Notes under the pieces: generated by a model
Database searches by the model: none
What the model saw: the letters and a program-made list of their open reading frames with translations, nothing else
Told to the model about the DNA's origin: nothing
Assembly (NCBI GenBank): GCA_020847735.1
Contig: JADLBL010000015.1
Location: forward strand, 304,755 to 368,754
Direction: 5' to 3'
Length of the DNA stretch: 64,000 nt
DNA from: Candidatus Eisenbacteria bacterium
GTDB lineage: Bacteria > Eisenbacteria > RBG-16-71-46
Part shown: piece after piece, positions 26,201 to 36,289 of the stretch
Layout: every line of letters begins with the position of its first letter
Numbering within the stretch: the stretch's first letter is position 1
Made by a program: the position numbers and the translations under genes

Positions 26201-26677
26201 GAAATGCCGCGCGATTCGTGCTCGAACGTTCCGACTCGACGGCGTCGGCGACGTCGGCCCCGCGTCGCAGGCGGGGAGGGCGCACGATGGCCTCGCTCGG
26301 GTTGCGCTGCCGGCGACGCTGGCCCCGCGATTGCGGCGACCTTCGCGGCGCTCACCGGCCGGGAACCCACCCCACACGCCGCAACGTTTCCCACTCCCCG
26401 CCCACCTCATGCGAACGCGATGCCTGACGAGCATCGCAACTGCTCCCGATCGAGGCCGGCCGCCATCCGGTCTCCGTCCCTGCCGGTGAGCGCCCACGTC
26501 CCACCCGAACGCGAGCAGCCTGCGGCACGCGCGGCGAGTCCGTCTCCCGCGACCCGGCATGCCGACGGGAATGCGGCATCACGCACGGACGCGGGGGTGG
26601 TGCGACCCGCGCAGGACGCCGCGCCGGGAGCGGGCGCCGCGCGATCGAGCCGGCCAATCCGCATGCAGGTGCGTTCG
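26201..26677. other. Intergenic region between divergent promoters, no gene seen
   Basis: The 477 nt between the two divergent promoters contain open frames, but their translations are Arg/Pro/Ser-rich without any recognisable domain or ribosome site. I see no RNA gene or repeat in it. Confidence 0.5.
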
Positions 26678-26707
26678 TTGACACTCCGGCGAGGCGGCCC
26701 TTAGACT
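26678..26707 (+). promoter_or_regulatory. Sigma70-type promoter for secDF
   Basis: TTGACA (26678-26683), an 18-nt spacer, TAGACT (26702-26707), 77 nt before the secD ATG. Confidence 0.75.
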
Positions 26708-26783
26708 CCCGCCCTCATTTTGTTCCGTGCACGCCGGGAGGGTGGATCACGCCTTCCCGGCTGTTGACCGCTTGGGGGCTGCC

Positions 26784-28337
<1,554 letters not shown>

Positions 28338-28353
28338 CGAGGACGAAGCGGCC

Positions 28354-29274
28354 ATGCTCCAGATTCTGCACGACTCGAACATCCCCTTCATGAAGTACCG
28401 GCGGGTGGCGTACGTCCTCTCGACCGTCCTCGTGCTCGCGACGCTCGCCTGGCTGTTCACGAAGGGCCCCAGGTACAGCGTGGACTTCACCGGCGGCACG
28501 CTGCTGCAGATCCGCACCGTTCCGGCCGCGCACGCCGACGACGTCCGCGAGGCGCTCGACGCGGGCGGCTTCCGGGGCGCCGAGATCCAGCAGATGACCG
28601 GCGCGCAGAAGGACGAGTTCCTGGTCCGCGTCCAGAGCGACACCACCGACGCCCGGGTGATCGGCACGCGGATCACCCAGGCCGTCGCGGCGCACCTGAA
28701 GGACACCCAGGTCGAGGAGCGTCGGATCGAGACCGTCGGCCCCAAGGTGGGCGGCGAGCTCCGCTCCAAGGCGCTGTGGGCCGTCCTGGCCAGCCTCGGT
28801 GCGATTCTCCTTTACGTGGGCTGGCGTTATGAGTTCAAGTTCGCCTTCGGCGGCGTCGTGGCCCTGCTGCACGACGTGCTCGTGACGCTGGGATTCCTCA
28901 TGTTCACCGGGCGAGAGGTTTCCCTGACCGTCGTCGCCGCCCTGCTCACCATTGCCGGTTACTCGATCAACGACACCATCGTGGTGTTCGACCGCATCCG
29001 CGAGCGCTCCAAGGCCCTGCGCAAGGAAAAGCATTCGCGGGTCATGGACATCGCGGTCAACGAGACGCTGTCGCGCACGATCATCACCGCCTTCACGGTC
29101 TTCCTGACGGCGCTGGCGCTGTTCGTGTGGGGCGGCGAAGTTCTCAACGGATTCTCGTTCGCGATGCTGATCGGCACCGTCTTCGGGACGTACTCGTCGG
29201 TCTACGTCGCCAGCGGTCTGGCGCTCGACATCTGGATCTCGCTGGATCGCCGCAAGGGCATCCAGGCCGAATAA
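28354..29274 (+). CDS. secF: Protein translocase subunit SecF
   Basis: A 306-aa inner-membrane partner of SecD. Visible features are the first helix (about 18-36), then S-V-D-F-T-G-G-T-L-L-Q-I, the small periplasmic domain (about 50-130), and five helices ending with Y-S-I-N-D-T-I-V-V-F-D-R-I-R-E and G-T-Y-S-S-V-Y-V-A-S. Length is typical. The arrangement secD-secF with a 16-nt gap indicates one transcript from the promoter at 26678. Confidence 0.96.
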   Translation: MLQILHDSNIPFMKYRRVAYVLSTVLVLATLAWLFTKGPRYSVDFTGGTLLQIRTVPAAHADDVREALDAGGFRGAEIQQMTGAQKDEFLVRVQSDTTDARVIGTRITQAVAAHLKDTQVEERRIETVGPKVGGELRSKALWAVLASLGAILLYVGWRYEFKFAFGGVVALLHDVLVTLGFLMFTGREVSLTVVAALLTIAGYSINDTIVVFDRIRERSKALRKEKHSRVMDIAVNETLSRTIITAFTVFLTALALFVWGGEVLNGFSFAMLIGTVFGTYSSVYVASGLALDIWISLDRRKGIQAE

Positions 29275-29290
29275 CGACAAAGAGGCAGAG

Positions 29291-30388
29291 ATGACCCGCT
29301 TCCTCACTCCGCGCGTCCTGCTGGCCCTCGCCCTCGCGGCGCTCGCCCTGCCGTTCGCGCTGGCCGGCTGCGCCAGGAAGATCACGAGCGTGGACGCCGC
29401 CTACACGCAACTCGAGGGCACCCCGGACCCCGAGGCGCAGCTGATGGTCTGGCCGGACATGCCCACCTACGTCTACTACTACCTCGACCGCGGCACCGCG
29501 GGCCCTTCCGAGAGCGACTCGCTGGTCTCGACCGAATCCGTCTACCGGAACGGTCCGGGCGCGGTCCAGACGATGCTGCTGGACGGCGGAAACGGGTCGG
29601 GCTTCGAGTTCTTCCGGCGCGCCTCGAACGGCGGCTTCGAGCCGATGCGCGACTACATCGTGAACGCGCCGCGCAAGTGGCTCGACTCGCACTGGGAACT
29701 GTACGAGCTCACCGACTCGCGGCCTTCGGGCTTCTCGCCGGCGACCTACATGGCCCGCGGCCTGCTCGCGGGCGCCACCACCACGAGGTCTCCGCTCACG
29801 AACCCGGCGCGGCTGACCGGCGCGACCACCAGTTCGCTCGTCTACACGGGCCAGGCCTTCCCGGCGAAGGCGGACTCCAACTTCACGATGTCGTGGGGCG
29901 CGATCGCGGGCGCGGCCGGCTACTGGCTCCACGTCTACCAGTTCCGCCCGAGCGCGCTCAACGCCGAGTACGTGCTGAGCGGTACGCCGCGGCCGGTGTG
30001 GAACGGTCTGGTGCGCGACCAGTTCGTCGGCTACGTCGCGGCGCCGGCGACCTCGTACAAGCTGGGCAGCCCGACGGGTGCGCGCGTCCTGACCTATTCG
30101 CCGCCCATCAGCGGCCAGGTCTATCTCGTGCGCGTCACCGCGGTGGACGCCGACGGCCAGGTGATCGCCTGGATCGGTTCGGACTTCAGCGGCCTGCGGG
30201 TGGACGCGGAAGGGCACGTGCAGGGCGTCTTCGGCGGATCGTTCATGGTCAGCCAGGAGGAAGGTCGCTGGAAGATCTTCCCGCTCGGCGCCAACGCCGT
30301 GAATCCCGGCGGTGTCGCGACCGGTCCGAACATGATCCGGATGCCGGACGGCTCGACGCTCTACACCGGGAGCGACGCGCGGCGCTGA
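29291..30388 (+). CDS. Lipoprotein of unknown function
   Basis: A 365-aa protein with a signal peptide and lipobox L-A-G-C (lipidated Cys27). The mature sequence contains an immunoglobulin/fibronectin-like segment: F-T-M-S-W-G-A-I-A-G-A-A-G-Y-W-L-H-V-Y-Q-F, then Y-L-V-R-V-T-A-V-D-A-D-G-Q-V. These strand patterns are typical of a fibronectin type III-like fold. It follows secF by 16 nt and precedes a terminator, so it is the last gene of the secDF unit. Outer-membrane or periplasmic anchoring is inferred, and a direct functional link to SecDF is not shown. Confidence 0.82.
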   Translation: MTRFLTPRVLLALALAALALPFALAGCARKITSVDAAYTQLEGTPDPEAQLMVWPDMPTYVYYYLDRGTAGPSESDSLVSTESVYRNGPGAVQTMLLDGGNGSGFEFFRRASNGGFEPMRDYIVNAPRKWLDSHWELYELTDSRPSGFSPATYMARGLLAGATTTRSPLTNPARLTGATTSSLVYTGQAFPAKADSNFTMSWGAIAGAAGYWLHVYQFRPSALNAEYVLSGTPRPVWNGLVRDQFVGYVAAPATSYKLGSPTGARVLTYSPPISGQVYLVRVTAVDADGQVIAWIGSDFSGLRVDAEGHVQGVFGGSFMVSQEEGRWKIFPLGANAVNPGGVATGPNMIRMPDGSTLYTGSDARR

Positions 30389-30413
30389 TCCCCGCGCGGT
30401 CCCGCGTTCGTCC

Positions 30414-30444
30414 GGGGGAGGGGCCCGATGGCCCCTCCCCCTTT
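30414..30444 (+). terminator. Hairpin terminator after the lipoprotein gene
   Basis: Perfect 12-bp stem (30414-30425 with 30430-30441), CGAT loop, followed by TTT. It is immediately followed by a TATCCT -10-like box (30447-30452) 8 nt before the next ATG. Confidence 0.82.
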
Positions 30445-30446
30445 GC

Positions 30447-30452
30447 TATCCT
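30447..30452 (+). promoter_or_regulatory. Possible -10 box placed for a leaderless mRNA
   Basis: TATCCT ends 7 nt before the ATG at 30460 and directly follows the terminator hairpin. No clear -35 is visible because that position is occupied by the hairpin. Confidence 0.4.
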
Positions 30453-30459
30453 TCCGGCC

Positions 30460-31182
30460 ATGCTCCTTCGCGCCACGGCCCTCGCCTGCCTGTTGCTTGC
30501 CCTGCCTTCCGCGCCCGCGCGCGCGCAGGGCGCACCCGCTTCGCGCGGCGTCACGCAGCGCGAGGGCGCCACCCCTCCGGGCGCGCGCGGATTCGGCATC
30601 GCACGCCTCAAGTACGGCGGCGGCGGCGACTGGTACGGCGACCAGACTTCGCTGCGCAACCTGCTCGCGGCGGTGCGCGAGCGCACGACCATCGCGGTCG
30701 CGGGCACCGAGGAGGCGGTCGTCGAACCCGGCTCGGCGGCGCTCTTCCAGTACCCGTTCGCGTTCGCGGCAGGTCACGGGAACATCAAATTCACCGACGC
30801 CGAGGCCGCCAACCTGCGCCGCTGGCTCGATGCCGGCGGGTTCCTGTGGGCCGACGACGACTATGGAATCGCCCCTTCGTTCCGGCGCGAAATGGCCAAG
30901 TTGTTCCCCGACGCCGAACTGGTCGAGCTGCCCTTCTCGCATCCGGTCTTCCACCAGCTTTACGAGTTCCCGGCCGGGCTGCCCAAGATCCACGAGCACG
31001 ACGGGGGGCCGGCGCGCGCCTTCGGCATTGTTCGGGGCGGAAGGCTCTGTGTACTCTTTTCCTTCGATTGCGACCTCGGGGACGGGCTCGAGGACGAGAG
31101 CGTCCACAAGGACCCGCCCGAGAAGCGCGAAGCCGCCGCGCGCATGGCCGTCAACATCGTTCATTACGCGTTGACGCACTGA
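30460..31182 (+). CDS. DUF4159 domain secreted protein
   Basis: A 240-aa protein with a signal peptide ending A-R-A-Q. The mature part matches the DUF4159 pattern: F-G-I-A-R-L-K-Y-G-G-G-G-D-W-Y near the start, then F-P-F-A-F-A-x-G-H-like strands, L-R-R-W-L-D-A-G-G-F-L-W-A-D-D-D, S-H-P-V-F-H-Q-L-Y and G-R-L-C-V-L-F-S-F-D-C-D-L-G. Its predicted fold is similar to class-I glutamine-amidotransferase-like domains, but no catalytic Cys-His-Glu triad is obvious. It starts the block DUF4159 / DUF4175-like / TPR / AsnB-like (30460-37857). It is probably periplasmic; the biochemical role is unknown. Confidence 0.85.
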   Translation: MLLRATALACLLLALPSAPARAQGAPASRGVTQREGATPPGARGFGIARLKYGGGGDWYGDQTSLRNLLAAVRERTTIAVAGTEEAVVEPGSAALFQYPFAFAAGHGNIKFTDAEAANLRRWLDAGGFLWADDDYGIAPSFRREMAKLFPDAELVELPFSHPVFHQLYEFPAGLPKIHEHDGGPARAFGIVRGGRLCVLFSFDCDLGDGLEDESVHKDPPEKREAAARMAVNIVHYALTH

Positions 31183-31199
31183 CCGCGCCGCAGGAACTC

Positions 31200-34100
31200 A
31201 TGCCCGAACGCGCTCCGTCGCCCAGCCTGACTTCGCAGCTCCGCCGCCGGCACGCGGCCGTTCGCCGCGCGCTCGCGACGCGCCACGCGCTGCGGGCCGC
31301 CGCGGCCTGCGCGGTGCTGCTCGCCGTGGCGTTCTCGATCGGCATCGCCCTGCCGGCCGGACCCGGCGGTTCGCTCGCGCGGCTCGTGCTGCTCGGCGCC
31401 GCCTCGCTCTCGGCGCTGGCGCTCGCGGTCCGCGCCTTCGCCGCCGACGCCCCGCGCTTCGCCGACTGGCTCGAAGTCATCGAGCGGCGCTTCCCGGCGC
31501 TGCGCTCGTGGCTGCGCAACGCCCTCGATCTCGAATCCGGCCGCGACGCGCACACCTCCGGCGAACTCGCCTCCGCGCTCGCAGCCGAAGCCGGTCAGCG
31601 CTTCGCCGCCGAACCGCTCGCCGGCGCGAAACCGCCGATCGCGGCGCGCGCGCCGCTCGCCGCGATCGGCGCCTCGGCCGCGCTGATCGTCGCGCTCGGA
31701 CTGATCGTGCCGCAGGCGGCGCTGCGTTCGTGGCGGACCCTCTGGGACCCGGGCGCCGCCGCGCCGCCGGTGACGCTCGATGTGACTCCCGGCTCGGTCC
31801 GCCTGAGTCCGGGCGCGACGCTCGCGATCCGCGCCCGCGTCGGCGGAACGGATTCCGCGCCGAAGCTGCTCGGCGACGGACCCTCGCCCGCACCGGTGCT
31901 GGAGTCGGAGGCCGGCGACGCACGGCGCTGGCGCTTCGACCTTCCGCCGGTCACGCGGGCCCGCCAGTACGCCGTGCGCGTGCTGCGCACCGAGAGCGAC
32001 CGCTACGCCATCACGCTCGCGGGCGAGCCGCAGCCCGTGAGCTTCTCGTTCGAGTACCGCGCGCCCGCCTACGCGCGGCTGCCCGTGCAGTCCGGTGCCT
32101 CGACGCGCGGCGACCTGACCGCGCTGCGCGGGTCCCTCGCGCGGATCGAGGTGACCTTCGACCGCGACCTCGAAGCGCTGTCGGCGACGCTGCCGGGACA
32201 GAAGCCCGCGGCGTGGGCCGAGGTGACGCCGCGGCGCTGGCGCGGGCAGGTGCGCGTGGACGGCGACGGCATGTGGACGCTGGCCGCTTCGTCCTCGACC
32301 GGCGGGGCGAAGTGGCGGTACCGGGTGGCGGCGCTCGCGGACGCGCCCCCGCTCATCACGGTCGCGGCTCCCGAGGGCGACGGCGACCTGCCGGCGGGCT
32401 CGCAGGTGCCCTTCGACGTGATCGCGCAGGACGATCTCGGGCTTTCGGACCTGCGGCTCCAGTTCCGCAAGGACGCGGCGGCGCCGTGGCGCGAGGTGCC
32501 GCTCTCGTCGTTCCCCGGCGAGCCGCGCGAGGCCCGCGTCGCCGCCGCCTGGGACGCGGGCGCGCTGGCGCTGCTGCCCGGCGAGTCGGGCACGTTCCGC
32601 TTCGAGGTCCGCGACAACAACCGGATCGGCGGGCCTTCGCGCGCCGTGAGCCGCGAGTTCCATCTGCGCTTCCCGACGATCTCGGAGCTGTACACGAGCC
32701 TCGATCAGGGCCAGGAGCGCGTCCAGCAGTCGCTGCAGAAGGTGGCGGACCAGGCCCGCGAACTGCAGAAGTCGCTCGACCAGCTTCAGCGCCAGCAGCC
32801 ACGGCCCGGCATGCAGAGTTCCCCGCAGTACGAACGCGCCGAGGAAATGAAGCGCGCCACCGAACGCCAGCAGGAGCTTTCCCGGCAGATCGACCGCGCC
32901 GCCCAGGACATGCGCCAGCAGCTCAGCGACGCCGCCGAGCGACAGGCCTTCCGCGCGGAACTGCAGGACAAGCTGCGCGAGATGAGCGAGCTGATGCGCC
33001 AGATCCAGAGCCCCGAGTTCCGCGACGCACTCGAGCGGATGAAGAAGGCGCTCGAGCAGATGGACCGGCGCACCCTGGAGCAGACGCTGCCCGAGATGCG
33101 CGAGCAGAACCGCGACCTGCTCAAGAACCTCGAGCGCAGCCTGGCGCTGCTCAAGCAGCTTCGCGACGAGGAGAAGCTCGACGCGCTCGCCAACCGCGCC
33201 GACGAGCTCAAGAAGCGGCAGGACGCGATGAACCGCGAGCACGGCGAACGCGCGAACGCCGGCGAGCCCCGCACGCCGCGGGAGCAGGCGAGCGCCGACC
33301 GGAACCGCGAGGCTGAACGCCAGCGCGACGCGGCGGAACGTTCGCGCGAACTGGCGAAGGACGCGAGGGAATCCGCCGGGCAGATGAACGGCGAGCAGGC
33401 GAAGTCCGACCTCGAGCAGGCCGCCGGGCAGCTCGAGCAGCAGGCCGCCACGCAGCAGGATCAGGCGGCGCAGGAGAGCGAGTCGGGGCAGGACTCGAAG
33501 GCGCAGCGCTCGGGCGAGCAGGCGAGCCAGAGTCTCGCGCAGGCGGCGCAGAGCATGCGGCGGAGCAGCCAGTCGGCGCAGGCCCGGCGCTCCGCCGAGC
33601 AGCTCGCCGCGGTGCGGCGGGCGGCGCAGGACCTGGTCTCGCTCGGCACCGAGGCGTCCACGACACCGCAGGACGGACGCACGCCCGAGCAGCAGGCGGG
33701 CCGCCAGACCGACCTGTCCGAAGGCGTGGCGCGCATCGCCGATTCGCTGGGCGTGCTCTCGGAGCAGACGCCGTTCCTGTCGCCGAAGGTGTCGGAGGCG
33801 CTCGGCCGGGCCATGCAGGGGCTGTCGCAGTCGGGCCGCGAGATGTCGCAGGGCAACCGCGCGCGCAGCGAGCAGTCGAACGGGGCGGCGCGCGCCGCGC
33901 TCGCCGAAGCCGTGAACGCGCTGCGCGAGAGCGAGGCCAGCATGTGCAACCGGCCCGGCCAGCAGCCCGGCGGCCAGAGCGGGTCGGGCCGCAGCCAGCA
34001 GATGCAGGGCCTCGGCCAGCGCCAGGACCAGCTCAACCAGCGCTCGCGCGAGCTCGCGCGACGGCTGAGCGAGCAGATGCGCCTGTCCGAGGGCGACGCC

Positions 34101-34532
34101 GCCGAGATGCGGCGCCTCGCCGACGAACAGGGCCGCATCCGCTCCGAGCTCGAGGCCGTGGAGGCCGAGGAGGCCCAGCGCCGCCAACTGCTCGGCCGGC
34201 TCGACCAGACCCGTCGCGACATGCAGGAGGTCGAGGAGCAACTGCGCGACGGCCAGCCCGGGGACGACCTCGAGGAGCGTCAGAACCGCATCCTGTCGCG
34301 CATGCTCGACGCGGCGCGCTCTCTCAACCGCCGCGACTACGACCCGCAGCGCGAGTCGCGCACCGGCGTGGACGCGGCCCGGCCCTCGCCGGCGGAGCTG
34401 CCGCCGTCGCTGCTGCGCGAGAACGACCGCCTGCGCTTCGACCTGCTCAAGGCCGACGCCGACCGTTACCCGTCGCAGTACCGCGCGTTCATCGAGAGCT
34501 ACCTGCAGCGGCTGAACGGGAGCCCGAAGTGA
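31200..34532 (+). CDS. DUF4175-like membrane protein with long Gln-rich coiled coil
   Basis: An 1110-aa protein. Two close transmembrane helices (about residues 32-52 and 57-75) and a third (about 150-168) are followed by a beta-rich region with three Ig-like domains (about 180-490). A very long, highly charged and Gln-rich helical region (about 495-1080) then follows. The order (TM pair, third TM, Ig-like part, coiled coil with many Q-Q and E-Q-Q) is that of DUF4175/TIGR02302-type proteins. It is anchored in the inner membrane with the coiled coil probably outside. The ATG at 31200 lies 17 nt after the DUF4159 stop, and the stop overlaps the next GTG. Its function is unknown. Confidence 0.78.
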   Translation: MPERAPSPSLTSQLRRRHAAVRRALATRHALRAAAACAVLLAVAFSIGIALPAGPGGSLARLVLLGAASLSALALAVRAFAADAPRFADWLEVIERRFPALRSWLRNALDLESGRDAHTSGELASALAAEAGQRFAAEPLAGAKPPIAARAPLAAIGASAALIVALGLIVPQAALRSWRTLWDPGAAAPPVTLDVTPGSVRLSPGATLAIRARVGGTDSAPKLLGDGPSPAPVLESEAGDARRWRFDLPPVTRARQYAVRVLRTESDRYAITLAGEPQPVSFSFEYRAPAYARLPVQSGASTRGDLTALRGSLARIEVTFDRDLEALSATLPGQKPAAWAEVTPRRWRGQVRVDGDGMWTLAASSSTGGAKWRYRVAALADAPPLITVAAPEGDGDLPAGSQVPFDVIAQDDLGLSDLRLQFRKDAAAPWREVPLSSFPGEPREARVAAAWDAGALALLPGESGTFRFEVRDNNRIGGPSRAVSREFHLRFPTISELYTSLDQGQERVQQSLQKVADQARELQKSLDQLQRQQPRPGMQSSPQYERAEEMKRATERQQELSRQIDRAAQDMRQQLSDAAERQAFRAELQDKLREMSELMRQIQSPEFRDALERMKKALEQMDRRTLEQTLPEMREQNRDLLKNLERSLALLKQLRDEEKLDALANRADELKKRQDAMNREHGERANAGEPRTPREQASADRNREAERQRDAAERSRELAKDARESAGQMNGEQAKSDLEQAAGQLEQQAATQQDQAAQESESGQDSKAQRSGEQASQSLAQAAQSMRRSSQSAQARRSAEQLAAVRRAAQDLVSLGTEASTTPQDGRTPEQQAGRQTDLSEGVARIADSLGVLSEQTPFLSPKVSEALGRAMQGLSQSGREMSQGNRARSEQSNGAARAALAEAVNALRESEASMCNRPGQQPGGQSGSGRSQQMQGLGQRQDQLNQRSRELARRLSEQMRLSEGDAAEMRRLADEQGRIRSELEAVEAEEAQRRQLLGRLDQTRRDMQEVEEQLRDGQPGDDLEERQNRILSRMLDAARSLNRRDYDPQRESRTGVDAARPSPAELPPSLLRENDRLRFDLLKADADRYPSQYRAFIESYLQRLNGSPK

Positions 34533-36289
34533 GCCCGCGGCGGCCGTTCGCGGGCCGCCGCGAGACCGACCCGCGCCGGTGGAGGGTGATCGGGTGGCCG
34601 GCCGTCGCACTCGCGACGCTTGTGCTGTTCCCCGTGCCCGCGGCGCAGTCGCAGTCGCCCGGCGCCTCGCGCTCGCCTTCTCCGCCCGTCATCCGCGTGC
34701 TGGCCGGATCGCGGCAGATGCAGGACTCCTCGCCGCCCTTTTACTTCTCGGTGCCCTCCCCTTCCGAATCGCCCCGGCCGGCGCGTCCCGTGCCGGCGCT
34801 GGCGCCGCCGCTCGCGCGCTCGCTTCGCACCGCGCAGGACCTGCGGCTCGCGGGCCAGTTCTCCCGGGCGCTCGACACGCTGCGCGTCGTGCTGCGCGAC
34901 GCTCCGCACCATCCGTACGTCGTCCTCGAGCTGGCGCGCATCCGCGTCGCCCAGGACGACTGGGCCGGCACTCAGTCGCTGCTGCGCGCCGAACGCGCGG
35001 CGGCGCGCGACTCGCTGCTGGGCTCGCCCGAGATGGTGCTCGCCAGCGAGAGGCTCGGCCGGCCGCGCGACGCCGCGCAGGCCGCGGTCGAGACCTGGGC
35101 CGTTTCGCCGCCCGAAGGTCGCTGGGCGCTGACGGCGCTGCTGCGGCTGCTGCCCCAGGATCCGCGTGGCACGACCGAGGCGCTGCGCTTCGCGGTCTCG
35201 CGGCTGCCGGAGCGCGGCGACCTCGTGCGGGGGCTGGCGCTGATGCTCTCGCGCCAGGGCAGGCCCGCCGAGGCGGCGGCCGCGCTCGCGGCCGCGGACC
35301 GCCCGCAATGGCGGCCGCCGCTGCGCGGCTGGTTCGCCGACGAGGCGCTCTTCTCGGGGCTCGCCGGCGATTCGGTGGCCGCCACCGAGGCGCTGATCTC
35401 GCTGGCCGGCGACACCGCCTTCGCGCCGGTGCTGCGCGTCAACTCCGCACGGCGCGCGAACCAGCTCGCCTCGCTCGCCGGCCGCACGCGCGAGACGGCC
35501 CCGCGCCTGGCGCGCGCGCTGCAGGGATTGCCGCCTTCCGAGTGGGGCGAGGACCTGCTGCTCGCGCTGGCGCGCTCGCTGCGCGAGGGCGGCCGCACCA
35601 CCGACGCGCGCGCGCTGCTGGCGCGCGGCGCCGAGGCGATGCGCGATCGTCCCGAGCTGGCGCTCGAGCGCTCGTGGGCGCAGCTTCGCGACGGCCCGCC
35701 CGCCGCCGCCGTGCCGGCGCTCGACTCGCTCGCCCGCCTCTATCCGCCCGCGCGCTTCGCCCTCGCCGAGGCGCAGTTCTTCGCCGGCCGGAGCGATTCG
35801 GCGCTGGAGAATTACCGCCGCGTCGCGCTCGAGGAGCAGTCGCCGGACGCGGTCGCGGCGCTGCAGCGCGTCTACCTGCTCGAGGAGCAGCCCGGCGCCC
35901 CGGCCGTGCGGTCCTTCGGGCTGCTCGCGTGGGAGCGCTGGCGTGGCGAGCGCGCGCTCGCCCTGCGCGTGGCGGACTCGTTGTGGCGCGCGCTGCCGGT
36001 CGCCTCACCGTTCCACGCCGAAGCCGCGCTGCAGCTCGCCGAGTTGCGCGGCGAGGCCGGCGACTGGACGGGCGCGCTCGTGCCGCTCGCCGTCGTGGCC
36101 GACTCGCTGCCCGGGGACCGGCTCGCGCCGGTCGCGCGGCAGAAGGCCGGCGACGCGTGGCTCAAGCTCGGGAACCCCAGGCGGGCGCTGGCCCAGTACG
36201 AGGAGTGCCTCGCACGCTACCCGCGGGCCTGGAACGCCGCCGAAGTGCGCCGCCAGGTCGAGCGTCTGCGCCGGGAGTCGCGACTGTGA
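34529..36289 (+). CDS. Exported TPR-repeat protein
   Basis: A 586-aa protein with a GTG start in a GTGA overlap. The N-terminus has a basic stretch followed by a hydrophobic segment (about residues 18-36, ending A-A-Q-S-Q), consistent with a signal peptide. A Ser/Pro-rich linker follows. From about residue 95 on it is a helical repeat array: L-R-L-A-G-Q-F-S-R-A-L-D-T-L-R-V-V-L-R-D-A-P, later A-L-E-N-Y-R-R-V-A-L-E-E-Q-S-P, and L-G-N-P-R-R-A-L-A-Q-Y-E-E-C-L-A-R-Y-P at the end. It is a probable scaffold in the same complex as the membrane protein it is translationally coupled to. Confidence 0.83.
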   Translation: MSPRRPFAGRRETDPRRWRVIGWPAVALATLVLFPVPAAQSQSPGASRSPSPPVIRVLAGSRQMQDSSPPFYFSVPSPSESPRPARPVPALAPPLARSLRTAQDLRLAGQFSRALDTLRVVLRDAPHHPYVVLELARIRVAQDDWAGTQSLLRAERAAARDSLLGSPEMVLASERLGRPRDAAQAAVETWAVSPPEGRWALTALLRLLPQDPRGTTEALRFAVSRLPERGDLVRGLALMLSRQGRPAEAAAALAAADRPQWRPPLRGWFADEALFSGLAGDSVAATEALISLAGDTAFAPVLRVNSARRANQLASLAGRTRETAPRLARALQGLPPSEWGEDLLLALARSLREGGRTTDARALLARGAEAMRDRPELALERSWAQLRDGPPAAAVPALDSLARLYPPARFALAEAQFFAGRSDSALENYRRVALEEQSPDAVAALQRVYLLEEQPGAPAVRSFGLLAWERWRGERALALRVADSLWRALPVASPFHAEAALQLAELRGEAGDWTGALVPLAVVADSLPGDRLAPVARQKAGDAWLKLGNPRRALAQYEECLARYPRAWNAAEVRRQVERLRRESRL

